A stretch of DNA of 64,000 nt from Candidatus Aenigmatarchaeota archaeon (GTDB lineage: Archaea > Aenigmatarchaeota > Aenigmatarchaeia > CG10238-14). Numbering within the stretch: position 1 is the stretch's first letter; each line of letters starts with the position of its first letter. This document shows positions 57,983 to 64,000 of this stretch, piece after piece. Both the position numbers and the translations under genes were made by a program. Location of the stretch: assembly GCA_030018415.1 (NCBI GenBank), contig JASEGC010000002.1, positions 46,821 through 110,820 on the forward strand, given 5' to 3'. The notes beneath the pieces are model-generated. The model worked only from the letters and a program-made list of their open reading frames with translations. It was not told the DNA's origin and made no database searches.

Positions 57983-59643
57983 CCTGGGTTGAATACTTTT
58001 CTCTTTTTATCCCATCCTTTATCTTCTTCAGCCCACCACATGATAAAATGCATGAAACTCAACTCTTCTATTTTCATTTTTGGGATTCGAGGTATCGGAT
58101 GTGGCCTAGAGGGAACAGTTGAATCGATAACCTTCTTTATTTTGTCATGATGATTGTTGATTTGTTTCATTTTTCTCTCCCAAGTTAGTCCATGAATTTC
58201 GTTAAAGGGGATAATATGACCAGGTCTCGATACTTTACTATCACTCTTCAAAATATTTATCTTATATTTCTCCGAATTTTCTCTCATCCTTCCTTCAGGA
58301 CGAAACTTCGAGATAGTTGCTTCTTGTATACACTTCCGATTTTTTTCCAGAAACTTTATAGTTAGATGAACATCTTTCTCCGTCTCATAAGGGAATCCAC
58401 ATATAAGATCAATGACATTCCATATCCCGAGCTTATGGGATATCCTTAAAATCTTCTCTGCATGAGCTACAGATGGGAGGGGCTTCTCAACATATTTCAA
58501 TATTTTGGGACTCGCGGATTCAATTCCAAAGACAAGCCTAGTTGCTCCAGCTTCTTTCAATTTTTCCAACAAATTTTCGTCCATCGGCCAGAAGTTGGCG
58601 CAATCGCTCCACATGATGTTCACGTCATTTTTGATTAGTCCTTCTGCTATTCTTTCCGCATATTCATACGTTGGATTTATCTCCGAGTTAAGGAAAAAGA
58701 AATATTTTGTCTTGTACTTTTCAGAAAGTTCCTTTATATCTATAGCCACTTCCTCGGGTTTTTTTCCAACCCATTTGGAAGATACAGAAAGACTACAAAA
58801 GGCACAACTATTTGGACAACCTCTGATAAAATAATAAGGCAAAACCAAAATTCTGTATTCATGATATTCATCGTTAATTTTTCCACATATGTTCGGTTTA
58901 TATAAATTTAAAGGGAGACCATCAAAACAAGGCTTCACAAAAGTATCCATAGTAACATCGCCAGACACTCCGTACACACCATATTCCCCACCAGGTTGTT
59001 CACTAAAATCATTTCCCACAAGCCTCCCACTCTCATCAACGTGAATGATTCCAGGAATCTTTTTTATATCTACCCCAATTTCTAACATTTTACAAAAATT
59101 TAATAACTTTTTCTCCCCTAAGCCCGTAATAGAACAATCAAAAAATTTTGTTTTTAATAAGTACGATACTACTTCCTCTGGTAAACCACCTCCAAAGAGA
59201 TTGATTGTACCATATTTTTCTTTTAATATTTTTCCGAGTACTACAGCGATACCTGCAACCGAAGGATTTATAGCTTCGTAGAGAGAGAAGCCAAACACGT
59301 CAACCCCTCTACATTTCGTTAATTTTAGGATTTTTTCTCCTTCAGTTTCCAAGGTAGGATCGTAATCACCTTTTATGAAATTGTTTACTCTATTCTCATC
59401 GTTGAACATCCTTAAATCAATTTTCTTCTGATGAGTTAGGTTATAGTAAAAGGTTTTTATCATAAGATCGTCCTGTTCTACCTCAACGTCGTGACTTTTT
59501 AAAAAAGCCGTTAAAGTAGCTATACCTATTGGTGGTAGATGAATTCCTCCAACAGGTTCGTCGCTTTTACTTTTTTCTAAGATTTCAAAATCTCTGCAAA
59601 ATCTTGGAAGATATAATAATTTCAATTTCATAATTTTCGCCAT
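57970..59643 (-). CDS. B12-binding domain radical SAM protein
   Basis: HLPPIGIATLTAFLKSHDVEVEQDDLMIK; FIRGCPNSCAFCSLS; GATRLVFGIESASPKILKYV. Confidence 0.93.
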   Translation of the reverse strand: MAKIMKLKLLYLPRFCRDFEILEKSKSDEPVGGIHLPPIGIATLTAFLKSHDVEVEQDDLMIKTFYYNLTHQKKIDLRMFNDENRVNNFIKGDYDPTLETEGEKILKLTKCRGVDVFGFSLYEAINPSVAGIAVVLGKILKEKYGTINLFGGGLPEEVVSYLLKTKFFDCSITGLGEKKLLNFCKMLEIGVDIKKIPGIIHVDESGRLVGNDFSEQPGGEYGVYGVSGDVTMDTFVKPCFDGLPLNLYKPNICGKINDEYHEYRILVLPYYFIRGCPNSCAFCSLSVSSKWVGKKPEEVAIDIKELSEKYKTKYFFFLNSEINPTYEYAERIAEGLIKNDVNIMWSDCANFWPMDENLLEKLKEAGATRLVFGIESASPKILKYVEKPLPSVAHAEKILRISHKLGIWNVIDLICGFPYETEKDVHLTIKFLEKNRKCIQEATISKFRPEGRMRENSEKYKINILKSDSKVSRPGHIIPFNEIHGLTWERKMKQINNHHDKIKKVIDSTVPSRPHPIPRIPKMKIEELSFMHFIMWWAEEDKGWDKKRKVFNPGWAL

Positions 59644-59645
59644 CT

Positions 59646-60836
59646 CTAATCTTGAACAACTCTTTTAAAAATAAGTACAGTTAATCCTATACCCAAAAAA
59701 TCCAAAGGTGTTCTGATATCAGCAAGTTTATTACTAATTCTTCCAACAATTTCAACTCTATCTGATAAAAACCAAAAAATTGATTTCAAGAACCCATCTT
59801 GTGCAAATTTAATCCCCCACACTGGGTTTAAACTTTTAATTCTTAATAAGAATTCACTCTTTGTATACGGAATTTCTGTCATTGTATTATTTATTAAAAA
59901 TTTTTTTAAAAAAAGACTAATCCTATAAAAAGGAGCAAAAGCGTATGGAACGCTAACATAGACCAAATTCCTACTAACCTGAAACATTTCTCTTAAGACA
60001 ATTTCTCTTTCACGTCCTATAAAGTGTTCGTTGAGGCCGGCAGAGTAAACTATATCGAAAAAATTTTCTTTGAGTGGTATATTCCTTACATCTCCAAGAA
60101 CAAGAGAAATTTTAGCATTATACTTTTTACAATTAGATTTGACAAGTCTTATTGAATTTCTTGAAAAATCAATTCCGAAAATTTTAACTCGTTTACGCGT
60201 TTTATACAGAGTGACTGAAAACATTCCATTTCCAATCCCACATTCCAAAAAATTAGATTTGGATTTAAAGTGTTGAGGGACCTCGGTATTTCTCATCATT
60301 TCTTCATTTAGTTTATCAAATGTTTGTTGTTTTTCTTTCATTTCCTTTAATTCGTTTTCAAATCTCCTCTCAATCTTTCTCTTCTCTTTTTTTCTATCTT
60401 TCAATCTCTTCTTCAGCTTCTCTATCTCCTTTATTTGTTCTTTGATTTCTTTTATTTGTTCTTCTTTTTCCTTTAGTCTCTTTTCAGCTTCTTTCTTAAT
60501 CTCTTTTTTTTCTTTCTCGAGATTTTTCAATTCCTTTTTGAAAACTTCTTTCAATTTTTTATTCTGATTCCCAACCTCTGCTATCTCCCTTTCTTTTTCT
60601 TTTATATACATTTCATTTTCTTGCAATCTATCCTTAATTTCTTTCTCAATTTCTCCTTTCTGACTCTTTTTCTCGCTTAATCTCTTATTAAGCATTCTCT
60701 CTAACTTCTTTACTCGTTTCTCTAACTCGTCTATTTGGCCCTTTTTTTCCATTATTTCCTTCTTGAATCTTTTTTCAAGATTTCTTTGCGATTCTTTCGC
60801 CCAAACTCTGTTCCATTTATCTTTTTCGCTAATCAT
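59646..60836 (-). CDS. Coiled-coil protein with C-terminal class I SAM methyltransferase domain
   Basis: Lys/Glu-rich coiled coil (~170 aa) then NFLECGIGNGMFSVTLYKTRKRVKIFGIDFSRNSIRLVKSN...LGDVRNIPLKENFFDIVYSAGLNEHF. Confidence 0.88.
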   Translation of the reverse strand: MISEKDKWNRVWAKESQRNLEKRFKKEIMEKKGQIDELEKRVKKLERMLNKRLSEKKSQKGEIEKEIKDRLQENEMYIKEKEREIAEVGNQNKKLKEVFKKELKNLEKEKKEIKKEAEKRLKEKEEQIKEIKEQIKEIEKLKKRLKDRKKEKRKIERRFENELKEMKEKQQTFDKLNEEMMRNTEVPQHFKSKSNFLECGIGNGMFSVTLYKTRKRVKIFGIDFSRNSIRLVKSNCKKYNAKISLVLGDVRNIPLKENFFDIVYSAGLNEHFIGREREIVLREMFQVSRNLVYVSVPYAFAPFYRISLFLKKFLINNTMTEIPYTKSEFLLRIKSLNPVWGIKFAQDGFLKSIFWFLSDRVEIVGRISNKLADIRTPLDFLGIGLTVLIFKRVVQD

Positions 60837-60875
60837 CAGTACCCCAAATTTATTCCTATAAAAGATACAACAATT

Positions 60876-62069
60876 TCAATTCCATGTTTTTTCACTTTTT
60901 AGCATTTTTGAGTTAAACGTTAGTTTTTCTATGTTTTCTCCCGTTATTTCAAAGAGCGCTTTTCTAACGCTTCTAATATCATAAACTAAAATAGGACAGC
61001 AAGCCTTACAGCAAGAAGGAATTTGCTTTCTTATAAGTTCTCGCCTGAGTTTATTGAAAAGTTCTCCATACCATATCTCTCTTAAGCTTTTTTGTTTAAT
61101 GCTCTCACGAACAGGATTCCCACCGCAAGGTTCAACTATACCATCTGCATGGATCTGTAATAAGAACCATGGAAAAAAACATGGGATAGATAGAATACTG
61201 TTTTGTGGTTGTTCCTTACTATCCGATCGAATGATTACGTCAGTAGTTTCCTTCATGATTTTTTCTTCAAGGAAGTCAAAATTTGTGGTTATTCTGTATT
61301 TTTCGGCGAGTCTTCTTGCCTTTTTTAAGTGCTCCCGAAACTCTTTTTGTTGCCTGTTGTTAAGCCTGAGTCTTTTGCTGATCTGTCTTCTTTTCTCCTT
61401 GTTAGATTGTATGTCGAGAACACTCCCTGACATAAAGGGTTGTAAATACAATGCATCAGCCCCAAGATCATGTACTAACTCAATCATTTCACATATTCTG
61501 TTAAAATTTTGACTTGTGATGACGGGTGTAATGTGAATTCTTGGTTTTGATCGGTTTAGTTTTTTCTTTAAAAAAGTAAAAAATTTTATTGATTCTATAG
61601 CTCTATCAAAAGTTCCTGGAACATCCCTCAAATAATCATGCGTTTTTGCATCGGGGCCATCAATACTGAACCTAATTTCATCCCATCTAATCCTAACTAA
61701 TTTTTTTACGATTTCTTTTGTGAATAAAGTACCGTTTGTGACTAAACTTCCAATTAAATTATATTTTTTAATCTCTTTCATAATAGTAAGAGTAGTTTTT
61801 GGTCTGCATAGGGGTTCTCCACCTCCAGAGATGTTAAAACTTTTCGCTCCAAGCTGAATTGCTTCTCTTATGATTTTAAGCCACTTGTATTTTGTGAGCT
61901 CTTTGCTAGCATCGTATACCGGTTTTCCTCTTGCTACGCACGCAAGGCACATTAAGTTACATTTATTAGTTGGATCTAGCTCAACTCTATGAGGTGGTGC
62001 TACTTCACCTTTGGATAACCATTTCAATATTCTATCAGCAATGTCTTTTTCCATTTCCAAATTAACCAC
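60876..62069 (-). CDS. Radical SAM/SPASM protein
   Basis: PTNKCNLMCLACVAR; SGGGEPLCR; IPCFFPWFLLQIHADGIVEPCGGN...SLREIWYGELF...CKACCP. Confidence 0.92.
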   Translation of the reverse strand: MVNLEMEKDIADRILKWLSKGEVAPPHRVELDPTNKCNLMCLACVARGKPVYDASKELTKYKWLKIIREAIQLGAKSFNISGGGEPLCRPKTTLTIMKEIKKYNLIGSLVTNGTLFTKEIVKKLVRIRWDEIRFSIDGPDAKTHDYLRDVPGTFDRAIESIKFFTFLKKKLNRSKPRIHITPVITSQNFNRICEMIELVHDLGADALYLQPFMSGSVLDIQSNKEKRRQISKRLRLNNRQQKEFREHLKKARRLAEKYRITTNFDFLEEKIMKETTDVIIRSDSKEQPQNSILSIPCFFPWFLLQIHADGIVEPCGGNPVRESIKQKSLREIWYGELFNKLRRELIRKQIPSCCKACCPILVYDIRSVRKALFEITGENIEKLTFNSKMLKSEKTWN

Positions 62070-63150
62070 ATCTCGAATTTAGGGTGTCCCTCAATTTATC
62101 CCTTATTTCGTTATTTATTGACAAATGAGTTAAAACACAATTCTCACATTCGTCAGGCAAATCCCCTTTCATTATTCTCTTCCTGAATTGTTTGAACGTT
62201 TTTCCATACCAAATCTTTTTGAATGATTTTTTCTTTATGTTTGCATCCAATATAGCTGTTGAACACGGGCATACTTGCCCGTTTGCTTCTATTTTAGGCC
62301 AGAGCCAAGGCTCGTAACAAGGTAAGCTAAGAAAACTATTATCAGTTTTAGGTTGTAAAATTACATCTCTTAAATTTCCAGTTTTTTCGATGAATTTTGC
62401 TTCTCTAAGACGCGAAAAGTTAGTTCTAATTCCAAAAGAATCTGCGAGTTTTTGAGCTTGAGAGATAGTGCTATGTAAGAAATCTTCTCTCTGAATTTTT
62501 TTTAATTTAATTCTCACCGATATCGGATTGTTAACACATACAGGTTCCATGTTGATCGATCCGATACCCAATGTATGGGCAAGCTTCACCATTTCAGGAA
62601 TTTCCTTGTAGTTGTGAATGTTGAGAACAGTTGTTAATTCAATAGCTGGCAAATTTTTGTTTATTTTTTCCTTGTATTTCCTAAAGATTTTGATATTTTT
62701 GATAGTTTGATAAAACGCTCCCTTAACCCCTCTCAGCATATCATGAACTTTAGGTTTTGGTCCGTCAACACTGAATACAACACAATCCCAACCAATTTCA
62801 ACAGCCTCCTTTATTAGCTCTCGAGTCCAAAATGTACCGTTGGTAATCATCCGTCCATGAAGGCCATGAGATTTGGCAATTTTCATTATCCCCAGTGTGA
62901 TTTCTGGAACTGCTAAAGGTTCACCGCCACCACTTATCAGAATCTTTTCAACACCCATCTTGCTAATTTCTTCAGTTACTTGAAACCACTTATCTTTTGA
63001 AACTTCATCTTTATAATCGAAATCCTGGATATGTAGACTGCAAAAGATGCATTTCAAGTTGCATCTGTTAGTCGGATAGATTTGTACTGTTTCAGGAGGA
63101 GCCTTGCCTCCTTGATACCATTTTAATAACCTTCTTGTGATTCCGTCCAT
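62062..63150 (-). CDS. Radical SAM/SPASM protein
   Basis: PTNRCNLKCIFCSLH; SGGGEPLAV; LPCYEPWLWPKIEANGQVCPCSTA...SFKKIWYGKTF...CENCVL. Confidence 0.92.
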   Translation of the reverse strand: MDGITRRLLKWYQGGKAPPETVQIYPTNRCNLKCIFCSLHIQDFDYKDEVSKDKWFQVTEEISKMGVEKILISGGGEPLAVPEITLGIMKIAKSHGLHGRMITNGTFWTRELIKEAVEIGWDCVVFSVDGPKPKVHDMLRGVKGAFYQTIKNIKIFRKYKEKINKNLPAIELTTVLNIHNYKEIPEMVKLAHTLGIGSINMEPVCVNNPISVRIKLKKIQREDFLHSTISQAQKLADSFGIRTNFSRLREAKFIEKTGNLRDVILQPKTDNSFLSLPCYEPWLWPKIEANGQVCPCSTAILDANIKKKSFKKIWYGKTFKQFRKRIMKGDLPDECENCVLTHLSINNEIRDKLRDTLNSRCG

Positions 63151-63167
63151 CTCTTAACCTCAGTAGG

Positions 63168-64000
63168 CTATATATATACCCCAAAAAATTTCTTGATTTT
63201 TTTACCTATTCTTGTATCACCAATCTTTTTTCCAAACCTATAACTTAGAGAAATCTTAAACCTCTTGAGTTCTTTCTCCTGTTCTCTCAATTTTTGAATC
63301 AATTCGGACTCACTTTTACTCAAACACTTACTTGTCCTCAACCTAAAAACTTGTCTCTTAAGATCCATATTTTCCTTTAGTAACTCGAGTATTTTCTTCT
63401 GCAAGTAACTCGTTCTTTTGTATCTTTTGATCGCTCTCCTCAGTTCTCTCATATCCTCTATCACATTAGGTCTACACATTCGACAGTACGAAGGGAGTCC
63501 TTTTCTGAATCCCATCCTTATCTCCTCGAGAGTCGGGCCAAACCAAACTTCTCTGAGGCTTTTATTCCTTATGTTGTCGCTGATGTTTTTACACTCTCCG
63601 CAATGGATCGCAGAGCCATCTGCCCTTATCATCAGATAAAACCATGGATAATAGCATGGGATTGAAAGGGTATCATCTCCAGAATGTTTTTTGGCATCTT
63701 CCATCAGCACTTCTCTTATCTCACTAGTTTTCTCTACCAACTCAGATTGAAACTTCTTCGTTGGTGTTATGCAAGTTATGGTAGTGGCTATGCAATACTC
63801 TTCTGCTAAATCTTTTGCTCGTTGCATGTAGTGAGGAAGTTTCTCTATCTCTTCTTTAGACATCTTCAGTTCTTTCCCCAAATCGGTGTAAACTATCATC
63901 GGTTCGACGAAAACGGCATCAGCCCCCAATTCGTACGCCAGTTTAACCATCTCTGGAAGTTTATTGTAGTTCAGTTTGTTTAGAACAAGGTTCAATGTTA
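63168..64000 (-). CDS. Radical SAM/SPASM protein, C-terminal part with fused coiled-coil tail (N-terminus beyond the window)
   Basis: Starts mid-domain (MNLVLNKLNYNKLPEMVKLAYELGADAVFVEP); IPCYYPWFYLMIRADGSAIHCGEC...SLREVWFGPTL...CRMCRP; coiled coil then ISLSYRFGKKIGDTRIGKKIKKFFGVYI. Confidence 0.88.
   Translation of the reverse strand, partial: TLNLVLNKLNYNKLPEMVKLAYELGADAVFVEPMIVYTDLGKELKMSKEEIEKLPHYMQRAKDLAEEYCIATTITCITPTKKFQSELVEKTSEIREVLMEDAKKHSGDDTLSIPCYYPWFYLMIRADGSAIHCGECKNISDNIRNKSLREVWFGPTLEEIRMGFRKGLPSYCRMCRPNVIEDMRELRRAIKRYKRTSYLQKKILELLKENMDLKRQVFRLRTSKCLSKSESELIQKLREQEKELKRFKISLSYRFGKKIGDTRIGKKIKKFFGVYI

Noticed and set aside
23749-64000. Interpretation as a classical RiPP cluster
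   Set aside because: No convincing precursor peptide or adjacent leader peptidase was seen; the exporter and glycosyltransferases point more to glycan chemistry. The PqqD-like gene is kept only as a separate weak lead.
1-64000. rRNA, tRNA or complete insertion sequences
   Set aside because: No tRNA cloverleaf, rRNA signature, transposase motif or terminal inverted repeats recognised by eye; a tRNAscan/Infernal/ISEScan run would be decisive.

Overview
AT-rich window, most likely archaeal (COG1361/NEW3-type surface proteins, MinD-type ATPase, small winged-HTH regulators, TATA-like promoters). No rRNA or tRNA recognised. Three zones. (1) ~1-18.4 kb: secreted and membrane-anchored surface proteins (a NosD-like beta-helix protein with 66-bp repeats, a dockerin-like protein, NEW3/Ig-like proteins), a MinD-like ATPase with wHTH, a PqqD-like (RRE-fold) small protein, a retropepsin-like protease, an intact YgiT-AbrB/DUF4258 toxin-antitoxin pair and decayed AbrB/HicBA remnants. 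(2) ~18.5-26 kb: two membrane GT39-like glycosyltransferases, a Wzm/Wzt-type ABC polysaccharide exporter and an MFS transporter. (3) ~23.7-64 kb, continuing past the window end: a very dense tandem array of radical SAM enzymes. I count 23 SPASM-type or SPASM-like proteins and 5 B12-binding-type radical SAM proteins (one frameshifted, one lacking the B12 domain). They are interleaved with a GT2 glycosyltransferase, two ferredoxin-domain aldo/keto reductases, a coiled-coil methyltransferase and coiled-coil proteins. This array next to a glycan exporter is the main candidate for an undescribed system, possibly a radical-chemistry tailoring pathway for a surface glycan or glycoprotein. Function is inference only.
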